The notes under the pieces were generated by a model that was given only the letters and a program-made list of their open reading frames with translations, was not told the DNA's origin and ran no database searches. Of a stretch of DNA of 64,000 bases, positions 8,488 through 18,211 are shown in pieces. Origin of the DNA: Prochlorococcus marinus XMU1412. Lineage in GTDB: Bacteria > Cyanobacteriota > Cyanobacteriia > PCC-6307 > Cyanobiaceae. The DNA lies in the NCBI RefSeq assembly GCF_017696315.1, contig NZ_JAAORJ010000004.1:203125-267124 (forward strand). Direction: 5' to 3'. The position numbers and the translations under genes are program-made. Each line of letters starts with the position of its first letter. Position 1 is the stretch's first letter.

Positions 8488-10169
8488 AAATTGATATAAC
8501 CACATCCAAACAGCTAAGACTCCTTTTTTATCTTATTAAAGAAGCTGGATATAAAGAAACATTAAAGTTTGGATTATTGATTATCTATAATTATTTTTTA
8601 GAAATAATAAGCTTAAGTATAGGAATAAAGATTCTTTTAAATCAAAATTACAGAATTGATGACCTAAATCAAGAATATGGAATCCCTTTATCTATTACCT
8701 TAATAATCATAATTTTATCAATAAGGTCATTTTCAAGAGTTTTTACTATTAACTTACAAGAAAGAATAAAATGTGAGCTTGCTAATAAATTCAAGGAAGA
8801 AACGCTTAAAAACATTTTGAAATCAGATTATGAAAATTTAAGAGATATAGGTAGAGGTTCTTTACATAAAATAATTCTTATAAACATTTCAAAATCGATT
8901 TCATCAATTGACCAATTTTTAAGGCTTATAAATCAGTTTATATGCTTCTTAGCATACTTATTCGGACTAATATTTTTTAAAACTTATGATGTTAAGCTAA
9001 TAACAATAGTTTTAATCTCTTCATTTACAACTTTAGTAATTTATAACCCCAATACTTGGAATCTTGGGCAATTAATAAACAAGCATACAGGACAATTAAA
9101 TAAAATTATTGGAAATGGACTAGTAGGGATCAAAACAATTAAGTCTGCGAATTCCGAAGAATGGCTTCTTAATAAATTCAAACGAAGTAATAAAAACTAT
9201 AAGAAGTTAATGCTTGAAAACATTTACAGAAATAATTTATTTGTTTGTTTTAAAGATATTGTTGTTCTAATTTCCGTTGGCACTTGGTTAATTTTGATCA
9301 GAAATGATTTGGATATATTATCTGCAGGAACAAGTTTATTGTTCTGCTACAAGTTATCTAATGCAGCTACAAATGGAATAAGAAACTGGAGATCTTGTAT
9401 AAATGGATTACCAGCTTACTTAGAACTTAAAGAGATTACCTCTAAAATAAAAAAGAATAAAATCAAAAATAATTTACCCACTAAAACGAGTAAAATTTTA
9501 AATGAATTTATTAGTAATAAAAATCAAATAATCTCAATAAGTTGGGAAAACAAAAAAAATAAAAAAATAAAAATAAATAAATTAAGTCTCAATGTAGGAG
9601 AAATTACTGTTATTTCAGGAATTTCAGGAGTAGGCAAAACAAGATTGATTGATACATTCATAGGTCTTAGTGACTTAAAAGGATCATCATGGACAATCAA
9701 ATTAAAAAATAAAAATTTAAAACTCAATGGATACACTGAATCTGAATTATTAGCAAGAGAACTTATTTCATACTCACCACAAGATGCAATGCTGATAGAA
9801 GCATCTTTAAAAGATAATCTATTATTGGGTAATTCATTAAATTACAGAGATAAGGACATTTTAGAATACTTAAGAAAAATGAATCTTCAACATATCAATA
9901 ATAGGAATTTTGGACTAAATAAAGAAATAGATTTCTCAATCAATCCATATTCAGGCGGAGAGATTCAGAAAATTAATATTTTAAGAAGCTGGTTAAAAGA
10001 TAATCCAATAGAAATATATGATGAGCCTACAACATTTCAAGATGATAAATCTGTAAAAAATATAATTGAAAAATTAAAAGAAAGGTCTCAAAACAAAATG
10101 ATATTAATTGTAAGCCACGATTTCAGAATAATCCAGATAGCAAATAAACAGCTCATCCTAAATTCATAG
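8484..10169 (+). CDS. ABC exporter with fused membrane and ATPase domains (lasso D)
   Basis: 561 aa: several hydrophobic membrane segments in the first 310 residues, then a nucleotide-binding domain. Walker A is SGVGKT (near 380), the ABC signature YSGGE (near 489), Walker B IEIYDEPT (near 511) and the H-loop SHD. It would export the mature lasso peptide and give the producer immunity. Start codon overlaps the cyclase stop. Confidence 0.88.
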   Translation: MKIDITTSKQLRLLFYLIKEAGYKETLKFGLLIIYNYFLEIISLSIGIKILLNQNYRIDDLNQEYGIPLSITLIIIILSIRSFSRVFTINLQERIKCELANKFKEETLKNILKSDYENLRDIGRGSLHKIILINISKSISSIDQFLRLINQFICFLAYLFGLIFFKTYDVKLITIVLISSFTTLVIYNPNTWNLGQLINKHTGQLNKIIGNGLVGIKTIKSANSEEWLLNKFKRSNKNYKKLMLENIYRNNLFVCFKDIVVLISVGTWLILIRNDLDILSAGTSLLFCYKLSNAATNGIRNWRSCINGLPAYLELKEITSKIKKNKIKNNLPTKTSKILNEFISNKNQIISISWENKKNKKIKINKLSLNVGEITVISGISGVGKTRLIDTFIGLSDLKGSSWTIKLKNKNLKLNGYTESELLARELISYSPQDAMLIEASLKDNLLLGNSLNYRDKDILEYLRKMNLQHINNRNFGLNKEIDFSINPYSGGEIQKINILRSWLKDNPIEIYDEPTTFQDDKSVKNIIEKLKERSQNKMILIVSHDFRIIQIANKQLILNS

Positions 10170-10192
10170 GAAATTAAAACCTAACCTTTGCA

Positions 10193-11356
10193 ATGAAAGA
10201 AACAATATTTGATGATAATTGGAAAAAAGAAATTAATAGTCTTATTAAATTATTCAATTTTATTTATATAAATAAAAAATATATTAATAATAAAAATAAA
10301 AGAAAGATAAAAATTAAAGTTTATAATCAGAATTTTTTTATAAGAACAGCCATAAGACATAATTTTGTCGTTAATGTTCAAAACTTTATGATTTTAGAAA
10401 AAAAATCATTGCAACAAAAAATAAAATATCTGTCTGATTTAGAAGTAAAAAAACTTATGGCTATAACTGGCTACAATTGTCTAATATCAGAGGTTCTACA
10501 AGAAAATAAGATTCCTGTAATAATATACAAAGGAATTATATTATCGCTCTTAACTAATAGAAAATTTAAGGACAGACAATGTAATGATATTGACATCCTA
10601 GTTAATGAGATAGATGTAAAAAAAACAGTTAAAATTCTTGAAAAAATAGGTTTTACAATAAAATATGGTTTCTTTAAAAATGAATCTAATTCTCTAATAG
10701 AAAAGTATTATCTTTTTGGGAATAATGCACTAACGTTAAGTAAAAAAATAAGCAGTTTTGAAATAAATATAGACTTACATTGGAAAATAATAACAACTAG
10801 TCCAAATATTATAAGTTTTGAAGAACTTTGGAACTCAAGAAAAATAATTGAACTAAATGGAGTAAAAATAAATACATTAAATTACTATTACACTTACTTA
10901 ACATGCTGCTATAACTCTTCAAAAAATAAATGGAATAATATAAGTAATCTTTTAGATATTGCTTTGTTGAAAGGAGAGTTAAATAAAGATCAAATAACTT
11001 CTCTTGATAGCAATTTGGTTGTTAAAAATACTAATATTGTCGTTGATTCACTTTTAAACGATGAAATATACAAATATCAAAAAGGTTCAAAAAAAGTAGA
11101 AGAAATATTGATTTTGTCTAAGAATAGTCAAATAAAACATAGTAAAGGAACAAATAAAAAGAAAAAAACTAGTTTTTGGGAAAAATTTTCTTTAGCGAAA
11201 CAAAGGATGGGAATGTGTGAAACATACGAAGATAAGTTGAGAGTTCTTGTAACAGTTTTTTTCCCTGTTTCAATTTTTATAAGTAAAAAAAATACTATTA
11301 TTGCAAATCCTTTATTTATAGTAAAAAATATCTTTGCTAAATTGTTACTTGACTAA
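10193..11356 (+). CDS. Nucleotidyltransferase-family protein (lasso N type)
   Basis: A 387-aa protein related to NTP_transf_5. The core block is IIYKGI...RKFKDRQCNDIDILV near residues 110-140, with the Asp pair of the nucleotidyltransferase fold. Proteins of this kind are regularly found with the HPr-like kinase in lasso clusters (PadeN) but their reaction is less well settled. The C-terminus is Lys-rich then hydrophobic. It is the last gene of the run; the next gene, lexA, is convergent. No terminator hairpin is evident in the 37-base gap. Confidence 0.75.
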   Translation: MKETIFDDNWKKEINSLIKLFNFIYINKKYINNKNKRKIKIKVYNQNFFIRTAIRHNFVVNVQNFMILEKKSLQQKIKYLSDLEVKKLMAITGYNCLISEVLQENKIPVIIYKGIILSLLTNRKFKDRQCNDIDILVNEIDVKKTVKILEKIGFTIKYGFFKNESNSLIEKYYLFGNNALTLSKKISSFEINIDLHWKIITTSPNIISFEELWNSRKIIELNGVKINTLNYYYTYLTCCYNSSKNKWNNISNLLDIALLKGELNKDQITSLDSNLVVKNTNIVVDSLLNDEIYKYQKGSKKVEEILILSKNSQIKHSKGTNKKKKTSFWEKFSLAKQRMGMCETYEDKLRVLVTVFFPVSIFISKKNTIIANPLFIVKNIFAKLLLD

Positions 11357-11393
11357 TAATAAATCATTAAAGAAAAAGAGCTTATTTAAATCA

Positions 11394-12011
11394 TTATATT
11401 TTTCTCCAAACAGCTAGTAATTTTCCTTGAAAAATCACTTGGTTAGGATCTATTACGATTGGTTCATATGCTGAATTTGCCGCTTCTAAAAATATCTTAT
11501 TCCCTTTTTTAAAAAAATATTTTAAGGTAGTTCCTAAACCAGGAACCAAAGCACTTACTATATCTCCATTTCTTAATGCAAATGCATCTTTAATTGGCTC
11601 CATTAGCACCATATCGCCATCAGCAATGCAAGCATCAACCATAGAATCTCCATTTACTGTTAATGCGAACACATCTCTCTTTTTGAGGACATCAGAAATA
11701 TCTAGATTTTCCTGCTGCACATCAGAAAAGGTCTCTATTAACCCTCCAGCTGCAACTGAACCCATGATTGGAACCTTATCGAATTGGTCTGCTATCTGCA
11801 TTGTTCTTGCTTTTCCTTCCTGCCATGAAATATATCCTTTTTCTTGTAAATGTTTCAAACGACTTTGAATTGGAGCAGGTGATTTTAAATTCATAGCTTG
11901 CATCATTTGCCTTATGGAGGGACTATGTTGAAATTCTTTCATATAGTCCTTTATCCATTTGTATAGCTCATGCTGAGGTTCTGTAAGATTATGATCAGAA
12001 GAAATGCCCAC
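11394..12011 (-). CDS. lexA: LexA repressor
   Basis: A 205-aa LexA with an N-terminal winged-helix DNA-binding domain (residues about 1-70) and a C-terminal S24 protease domain. The self-cleavage site is Ala88-Gly89 (SVAAGG); the catalytic dyad is Ser123 (NGDSM) and Lys164 (TTLKYF). It represses SOS genes until RecA-ssDNA triggers cleavage. Two operator-like sites lie within 30 bases upstream of the start, so autoregulation is likely. Confidence 0.95.
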   Translation of the reverse strand: MGISSDHNLTEPQHELYKWIKDYMKEFQHSPSIRQMMQAMNLKSPAPIQSRLKHLQEKGYISWQEGKARTMQIADQFDKVPIMGSVAAGGLIETFSDVQQENLDISDVLKKRDVFALTVNGDSMVDACIADGDMVLMEPIKDAFALRNGDIVSALVPGLGTTLKYFFKKGNKIFLEAANSAYEPIVIDPNQVIFQGKLLAVWRKI

Positions 12012-12025
12012 GGAACAGATGTACT
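12012..12025 (-). promoter_or_regulatory. LexA operator 1 (lexA autoregulation)
   Basis: On the minus strand the site reads AGTACATCTGTTCC, which fits the cyanobacterial LexA box RGTACNNNDGTWCB at every position. It begins one base upstream of the lexA start codon. Confidence 0.8.
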
Positions 12026-12027
12026 CT

Positions 12028-12041
12028 AATACATTTGTACC
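12028..12041 (-). promoter_or_regulatory. LexA operator 2 (imperfect)
   Basis: The minus strand reads GGTACAAATGTATT, one mismatch from RGTACNNNDGTWCB (T for C in the right half). It lies two bases from operator 1, suggesting paired or cooperative binding. Confidence 0.6.
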
Positions 12042-12067
12042 TATTAACTAGATAAATTGCAAGTAAT

Positions 12068-12994
12068 TTAGGACAAAATACAAGATAAAAGGGCTTGTTG
12101 AGCATGCATTCTATTTTCTGCTTGATCAAAAATTCTGCTATTTTTACTTTCAAAAATTTCTTCAGTAATCTCTTTTTCTCTATAAGCTGGAAGACAATGT
12201 AAAATTATGACATTTTCTTTGGCTTGGTTAACTAAATCTTGATCAAGAGTGAATCCATTAAAATCTTTATCTTTTTCTTCTTTCTGATCTTCTTCACCCA
12301 TTGAAGACCATACATCTGTATACAAAACATTCGCTCCTAAAACAGCAGAATTAACATCATTTGTTATCTGTAAAAAGTCCTCATTATTATTAATTGCCTT
12401 TGCCCTTTGAATAATAGATTTATCAGGTTCATAACCTACAGGACAAGCTATCCTAATCTTTGCCTCTAACAATGCTCCGCATAAAATCAGGGAATTAGAT
12501 ACATTATTACCATCGCCTATAAAAGTCAAAACAATATCTTCAAAAGAGCCAAACTCTTCTTTAATAGTAAGAAAATCAGCCAAAGCTTGACAAGGATGCT
12601 CTAGATCAGTAAGCGCATTTATTACAGGCTTTGTAGACCATTTTGCATAATCTTCTATATCTGAATGTTTAAAAGTTCTTATAGCTAAAACATCGCAATA
12701 CCTGCTAAGAACTCTTGCAGTATCCTTAATAGGCTCTCCTCTTCCAATTTGAGATGTATTTGGGTTTAAGTCAATAGTTGTTCCTCCTAGTCGGGACATG
12801 GCAACTTGAAAACTCACTCTCGTACGAGTTGATGATTTATCAAAAACCAAACCAAGAACTTTTTTTTCACAATCTACAGATATTTCTTTTTTCTTAAGTT
12901 GTTGTGCTAACTCTAAAATATAAATCAACTCTAGCTTAGTTATGTCTAGACTTGATAAGAAATCTTTACTTGCAAGCTTTTTAGGTTTAAACAT
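12068..12994 (-). CDS. argF: Ornithine carbamoyltransferase
   Basis: 308 aa. Makes citrulline from ornithine and carbamoyl phosphate in arginine synthesis. The carbamoyl-phosphate motif STRTR is at residues 55-59 and the ornithine/catalytic HCLP motif near 265. Lies 32 bases downstream of ftsH on the same strand, so read-through is plausible. Confidence 0.95.
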   Translation of the reverse strand: MFKPKKLASKDFLSSLDITKLELIYILELAQQLKKKEISVDCEKKVLGLVFDKSSTRTRVSFQVAMSRLGGTTIDLNPNTSQIGRGEPIKDTARVLSRYCDVLAIRTFKHSDIEDYAKWSTKPVINALTDLEHPCQALADFLTIKEEFGSFEDIVLTFIGDGNNVSNSLILCGALLEAKIRIACPVGYEPDKSIIQRAKAINNNEDFLQITNDVNSAVLGANVLYTDVWSSMGEEDQKEEKDKDFNGFTLDQDLVNQAKENVIILHCLPAYREKEITEEIFESKNSRIFDQAENRMHAQQALLSCILS

Positions 12995-13026
12995 TATTAA
13001 AAAAACTGAATTTTAAATAAGTTTTT

Positions 13027-14889
13027 TTATACGGGCAATTTAGTCTCTGAAAGCAAATTTTTAAGATCCTCACCTTCAATTACCTCTTCCTGAAGAATTT
13101 TTTGTGATATTGATTCAAGGAGAGGTAAATTATTTCTCAAAATTTTTAAAGCAGTTTCATGTGCATCATCCACTAGCTCTCTTACTTCTTTATCTATGGC
13201 TTGGGCTGTCGCATCACTAACTGATCTTCTTGGATTATTACTATTGCCAAGGAATTGACCTCCGCCTTGTTTATCATATGCCAAAGGTCCAAGTATATCA
13301 CTCATTCCAAAAGTTCCTACCATTTGTTCCGCGATATCAGTTGCTCTTTGCAAGTCATTTGAAGCTCCAGTAGTAATTTTTCCAAAAACGACTTCTTCAG
13401 CAGACCTTCCACCAAGTAGGGTAGCAATTTGACCTTTTAATTCTTCTTTGGAATTTAAGAATCTTTCTTCAGTGGGTAATTGAAGGGTGTAACCTAAAGC
13501 ACTCATACCTCTAGGGACAATGGAAATTTTAGCAACTTTTGAGCCTCCGGGCATAAGATGTCCAACAATTGCATGACCAACTTCGTGGTAAGCAACAACT
13601 TTTTTCTCATCATCTTGTAACACTCTACTTTTCTTTTCTAAACCAGCCACTACCCTCTCTATAGCCTCACTTAGATCTTGTTGTTGCACGCTTTTCCTTT
13701 TAGCTCTAGCTGCTAGCAAAGCAGCCTCGTTAACCATATTTGCTAGGTCAGCCCCTGCAAATCCACTTGTGGCTTGAGCAATAGAATCTAGATCTATAGA
13801 ATCAGATAACTTAATCTTTTTAGTATAAATCTCAAGAATAGTTTTTCTACCTGACAGATCAGGTCTATCCACTAAAACTTGTCTATCAAATCTTCCAGGT
13901 CTTAACAGTGCTGCATCTAGAACTTCAGGCTGGTTTGTAGCGGCAAGTACTATTACTGGCTTATCAGTGGACGCGAAACCGTCCATTTCTGTGAGGAGTT
14001 GGTTTAAAGTTTGTTCTCTTTCATCATTTCCACCCACAACTCCCATTGATCCTGAACGGCTTTTACCAATTGCGTCAAGCTCATCAATAAATATTATGCA
14101 AGGTGCTTTTTTCTTGGCTTGCTCGAACAAATCTCTAACTCTGGCAGCACCAGCACCAACAAATAATTCTACAAATTCAGAACCTGAAATAATAAAGAAT
14201 GGAACTTCAGCTTCTCCAGCAACGGCTTTAGAGAGAAGAGTTTTTCCTGTTCCAGGAGGTCCAACAAGAAGGACACCTTTTGGAATCCTTGCTCCAATAT
14301 CAGTATATCTTTCAGGTTTTTTTAAAAAATCAACAATTTCTGTAAGCTCATCTTTTGCTTCATCAACCCCTGCAACATCATCAAAAGTAACTTTAGATTC
14401 ATCATCAGGAACATAAACTTTTGCTTTACTTTTGGTAAAACTTAAGGCTCCCTGCGCTCCCCCTCCTCCCATACTTCTTCTAGCAAAGAATTGTAAAACA
14501 AGGATGAAAATTAATGGGGGAACTACCCAGCTCAAGATTGTTGAAAAGAAATTAGGTTTCTTGGGAGGCGCAGCTGCAAATTCTACCCCTTTACTTTCTA
14601 GTCTTTGAGGAAGATCCATATCAAAAATTGGTGTTGTCGCTAAAACAGAAGGAGCGCCTTCTTCAGCTCCATTTAGTTCATATCTAATTTGCTCTTGTGT
14701 AATGTAAGCTCTCTTAACTTCCCCATCATTCACTTGATCTATAAATAAAGAGTAGGGAACTCTTGGTATTTGCATATTTTGATTAGGGAAAAGGCTACTG
14801 AATAGAAGCAACGCTCCAACACCAATTAAAATAATATTTACAATTCCAAATCTTCTATTAGGTTGATTATCGTCTTGTCTTATTGGCAT
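13027..14889 (-). CDS. ftsH: ATP-dependent zinc metalloprotease FtsH
   Basis: 620 aa, membrane-anchored AAA+ protease. Two membrane segments (about 15-33 and 117-137) flank a small lumenal/periplasmic domain. Walker A GPPGTGKT is at 210-217, Walker B IIFIDELDAIG follows, and the zinc site is HEVGH. Cyanobacterial homologues take part in photosystem II repair; several paralogues usually exist, so the exact isoform is not assigned. Confidence 0.95.
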   Translation of the reverse strand: MPIRQDDNQPNRRFGIVNIILIGVGALLLFSSLFPNQNMQIPRVPYSLFIDQVNDGEVKRAYITQEQIRYELNGAEEGAPSVLATTPIFDMDLPQRLESKGVEFAAAPPKKPNFFSTILSWVVPPLIFILVLQFFARRSMGGGGAQGALSFTKSKAKVYVPDDESKVTFDDVAGVDEAKDELTEIVDFLKKPERYTDIGARIPKGVLLVGPPGTGKTLLSKAVAGEAEVPFFIISGSEFVELFVGAGAARVRDLFEQAKKKAPCIIFIDELDAIGKSRSGSMGVVGGNDEREQTLNQLLTEMDGFASTDKPVIVLAATNQPEVLDAALLRPGRFDRQVLVDRPDLSGRKTILEIYTKKIKLSDSIDLDSIAQATSGFAGADLANMVNEAALLAARAKRKSVQQQDLSEAIERVVAGLEKKSRVLQDDEKKVVAYHEVGHAIVGHLMPGGSKVAKISIVPRGMSALGYTLQLPTEERFLNSKEELKGQIATLLGGRSAEEVVFGKITTGASNDLQRATDIAEQMVGTFGMSDILGPLAYDKQGGGQFLGNSNNPRRSVSDATAQAIDKEVRELVDDAHETALKILRNNLPLLESISQKILQEEVIEGEDLKNLLSETKLPV

Positions 14890-14988
14890 GATTGTATTCC
14901 ATTTTTATCATTATAAACTAAACGAAGAGTATTCGTATTCGTATGAATTTTATTGGGTAAGAACCGAACGGTACTTAAACCTAATACT

Positions 14989-16104
14989 TTAGTAGTCATA
15001 ACAGAAATTTTTCAATGAGCTTTTTACGAAGATATCATTACCTATAAATCTAATTTTTGATCCACTTAATTTAATAGTTTCATTCATTTCTCTAAATTCA
15101 AAATCTCCAAAAGGATTCATACTATTTTCTCCTCCTAAAATTTTTGGAGCGATAAAAGATATTATTTCGTTTATGCATCCTGCTTTAACTGCTGAAGTCG
15201 CCAATTTTGGGCCGCATTCCCACAAAACTTTATTAAATCCTCTTTTAGCTAGCAATTTTGAAATTAACTCTGGATTATCTGAAGATATCTTCTCAACCTC
15301 CACACATTTTGGGATTCTTTTAAGAAAACTTTCATTGGCTGTTCTGGAATCGTAAATAATTAAAGTTTTAGCCTCATTACAATCCCAAAGATTTGATTTT
15401 GTTGGTAAATCTAAAGTTTTTGTAAAAACGACTCGCAAAGGTTCTGGAGTTTTCGAACCTCTAGAAGTCAAAAGTGGGTTATCTTTTCTTAAGGTGTTCC
15501 CACCAATAATTATTGCGTCAAATTCTGCTCTAAAATTATGAACTAGAGATCTAGAATCTTCATTGGTAATCCATTTACTTTTTCCATTTTTTAGACCTAT
15601 TCTGCCATCAATACTCATTGCCCATTTAAGAACCCCAAATGCCTTATTTGTTATGTTCCTATAAATAAAAGCCTTATTTAATTCTAGAGATTCTTTTTTA
15701 CATAATCCTAAATGAACTTTTATACCAGCTTCTTCCAGTAATTTAATACCTTTTCCAGATACTCTTTTATCAGGATCTTTATTTGATATATATATCTTTT
15801 TAATACCTGAGGATATTACCTTATCTACACATGGAGGCGTTCTACCTTGATGACAGCAAGGTTCAAGATTTACATACATTGTTCCATCTTTAGCATCCTT
15901 TTTTAAATTATTAAAAGCCATTGCCTCTGCATGAGGCATCCCTGCCTTTAAATGAAACCCTTCTGAAATAAGACTTCCATTCTTATCAAGTATCACCGCT
16001 CCCACCATAGGATTAGGACTTGTTGTATTTTTGCCTAATGAAGCCAAAAAAATTGCTCTTTTCATCCATTTTGTATGGCTTACATTTTTTTCAGACATCT
16101 CCAA
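14989..16104 (-). CDS. ribD: Bifunctional riboflavin deaminase/reductase RibD
   Basis: 371 aa. The N-terminal deaminase domain has the zinc motifs HAEAMAF and PCCHQGRTPPC (residues about 50-95). The C-terminal reductase domain includes ESGIKKIYISNKDP-like linker sequence and GGNTLRKDNPLL. Carries out two steps of riboflavin synthesis; ribF for FAD formation is elsewhere in the window. Confidence 0.93.
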   Translation of the reverse strand: MEMSEKNVSHTKWMKRAIFLASLGKNTTSPNPMVGAVILDKNGSLISEGFHLKAGMPHAEAMAFNNLKKDAKDGTMYVNLEPCCHQGRTPPCVDKVISSGIKKIYISNKDPDKRVSGKGIKLLEEAGIKVHLGLCKKESLELNKAFIYRNITNKAFGVLKWAMSIDGRIGLKNGKSKWITNEDSRSLVHNFRAEFDAIIIGGNTLRKDNPLLTSRGSKTPEPLRVVFTKTLDLPTKSNLWDCNEAKTLIIYDSRTANESFLKRIPKCVEVEKISSDNPELISKLLAKRGFNKVLWECGPKLATSAVKAGCINEIISFIAPKILGGENSMNPFGDFEFREMNETIKLSGSKIRFIGNDIFVKSSLKNFCYDY

Positions 16105-16113
16105 AAATCAAAT

Positions 16114-16614
16114 TCAGTTTATTGATCTCCACTCTTTAACAACGAAGGGAGGTACAGGTAACTCAGAAAAAACTCCTGACAATGATAATCTTAATGGTCT
16201 ATTTTTATCTAAATTTTTAATCAATTCATCAAGATCGAATTCTGCTGCTGCTTGTCTTCCATCATTTGCTAATTCCACATTAAGTAATGTTTTATCATCT
16301 AGAAGCCACTGTTTTCTCCCTGATTCAACCCTCAAGTCAGTGGGATGATCAATCCTGAGATTTCCTGGATATCCTATTACTCTCAAGATCAATTTATCTT
16401 CAAAAAGAGGGGATTTATAAGCTACTAATTGCCAAGTTTCAAAGTCCAAGTCTCTTAAAAACTCACTGCTAGCATTCATTAATGCACCATTAATTTCAGT
16501 TTCTGCAACTTCTGCAGATACTTTTAATGGGTTAAAAATAAAGGATAGTAGTAAAAGTAAAGGTATTATTCCTTTTAAAAAAATATTATTATTTGATTTT
16601 GTAATTTTCTTCAT
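16114..16614 (-). CDS. DUF3122-family secreted/lipid-anchored cyanobacterial protein
   Basis: 166 aa. An N-terminal signal peptide (hydrophobic residues about 13-30, then VSAEVAE) is followed by a domain with WQLVAYKSP and LRIDHPTDLRV. I recognise this as the DUF3122 family, of unknown function. It overlaps the upstream small gene by 26 bases and sits nine bases before ribD on the same strand. Confidence 0.75.
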   Translation of the reverse strand: MKKITKSNNNIFLKGIIPLLLLLSFIFNPLKVSAEVAETEINGALMNASSEFLRDLDFETWQLVAYKSPLFEDKLILRVIGYPGNLRIDHPTDLRVESGRKQWLLDDKTLLNVELANDGRQAAAEFDLDELIKNLDKNRPLRLSLSGVFSELPVPPFVVKEWRSIN

Positions 16615-16840
16615 TTTCAGAATCCATCAGGGCATCAAGAGTTACAGCTGTTCTAACAATAGCTTGATATCTTTTGATTATTTTACGATTTTTTTCTATA
16701 ACTCGAGATAAATTCAAAGTGTCTTTTTCAGAATAGCAAGAAGTTAAATCACTAGAATCTTCTTCAATAAACTCAAATTCACTATCTTTATTAATTAGAG
16801 TTAACAATAAATCATGTAATCTCTTTCTCCTTTCAGACAA
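16589..16840 (-). CDS. Small conserved hypothetical protein
   Basis: 83 aa, charged, mostly helical by appearance, no membrane segment or known motif. It overlaps the DUF3122 gene and its start lies 81 bases from the divergent cobalamin gene, so it is probably the first gene of the ribD transcription unit. Confidence 0.65.
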   Translation of the reverse strand: MSERRKRLHDLLLTLINKDSEFEFIEEDSSDLTSCYSEKDTLNLSRVIEKNRKIIKRYQAIVRTAVTLDALMDSENEENYKIK

Positions 16841-16923
16841 TTAATTCACTATGATAACTCGAATAATAATAAGATAATTTAATAAAACATTCAAACAATT
16901 TAGTTCTATTTCATTAAAAATTG

Positions 16924-18198
16924 ATGACTGAAATTAATAGAAAAATTCATGTAATTGGAATTAATTCTTTTAAATTTGAGGATCTATCTCTCAAATCACA
17001 AAATCTATTTTTAAAAACAACAAATATTGCAGTTCCAAATTCATATTTTGAAGAAATTAAATCATGGAGCGAAAATTGTTTATTAAAAAAGAAATCATTT
17101 TTTTCGAGTAAAAGTGATAACGAACTTATTAATTGGCTTAGATCTCAGAAAAATGATGTTATTTTAATTTCTAGAGGAGATCCTCTTTGGTTTGGAATTG
17201 GGAGAATATTACTAGAAAATTTTTCAAAAGATGAATTAAATTTCTACCCTTCAAATACTTGCATTCAATTAGCATTTAGTAAGTTAAAGATTCCTTGGCA
17301 AGATGCTGTTAATGTAAGTATTCACGGCAGAGATCCTACCAAGTTAGTTGAGGCTCTTAAAGCAAGGCCTTCAAGTTTGGCTATTATTACAGATTCAAAT
17401 AATAAGAGTTTAGAAATAATCAAAGAAAACTTATCAGAATTAAATCTGATTAACTTCTATGATTTTTGGCTCTGTGAAGAAATAGGCTTCGACAAAGAAA
17501 ATATAAGAAAATTAAATCTTAAAGAATCATTACCTTCTGATATATCAAGTTTGAACATTGTTGTTCTTACAAAAACAAAGAAAAATTACTCAAATGATAA
17601 TCTCGCTCTTTTCGGAATCAGTGACCATATTTTTAAGACCTTTGATGATAGACCAAACTTATTAACTAAAAGGGAGGTTCGTGTTCAAATCTTAGCTGAT
17701 CTAGAACTCCCAAAAAATGGCGTAATATGGGATATAGGTGCGGGTTGTGGGTCAATTGGGTTAGAGGCATTAAAATTAAGGCCTAACTTAGATTTGTTTT
17801 GTATCGATAAAAGGTTTGGCTCAAAAGCATTAATACTAGAAAACTCTGAAAGGCTTGGAGTTAAACCAAAATTTATTTGTGAAGAAGACATAAATAATAT
17901 CTTGAATACAAAAAATTTAAGTCCTTTTGAAAAACCTAATAGATTAGTAATTGGAGGCTGTGATAAAAAGACTAAACTTCATATTATTAATTCCTTAGAT
18001 CAGTGGATGAGTATTGGAGATATTATCGTTATCCCAATAATTGACTTTCAAACTATTAAAGAATTGAAAGAGGAATTAGAAGATAAAAATTTCAAAACAA
18101 ATTTAAATTTAATTCAGACCTATAAAAGCTTAAGTATTGCCGAGGGAATGAGATTAGAACCAAATAATCCTGTTTTTTTATTAAAAGGGAAAAAATAA
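16924..18198 (+). CDS. cobL: Precorrin-6Y C5,15-methyltransferase (CbiE-CbiT fusion)
   Basis: 424 aa. The N-terminal CbiE-type tetrapyrrole methylase half contains ISRGDPLWFGIG. The C-terminal CbiT half has the SAM-binding GAGCGSIGLEAL (about residue 275). Methylates C5 and C15 and decarboxylates the precorrin in (pseudo)cobalamin synthesis. TTG at 16921 precedes ATG 16924; ATG preferred. Confidence 0.92.
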   Translation: MTEINRKIHVIGINSFKFEDLSLKSQNLFLKTTNIAVPNSYFEEIKSWSENCLLKKKSFFSSKSDNELINWLRSQKNDVILISRGDPLWFGIGRILLENFSKDELNFYPSNTCIQLAFSKLKIPWQDAVNVSIHGRDPTKLVEALKARPSSLAIITDSNNKSLEIIKENLSELNLINFYDFWLCEEIGFDKENIRKLNLKESLPSDISSLNIVVLTKTKKNYSNDNLALFGISDHIFKTFDDRPNLLTKREVRVQILADLELPKNGVIWDIGAGCGSIGLEALKLRPNLDLFCIDKRFGSKALILENSERLGVKPKFICEEDINNILNTKNLSPFEKPNRLVIGGCDKKTKLHIINSLDQWMSIGDIIVIPIIDFQTIKELKEELEDKNFKTNLNLIQTYKSLSIAEGMRLEPNNPVFLLKGKK

Positions 18199-18211
18199 AT
18201 TCAAATAATTG

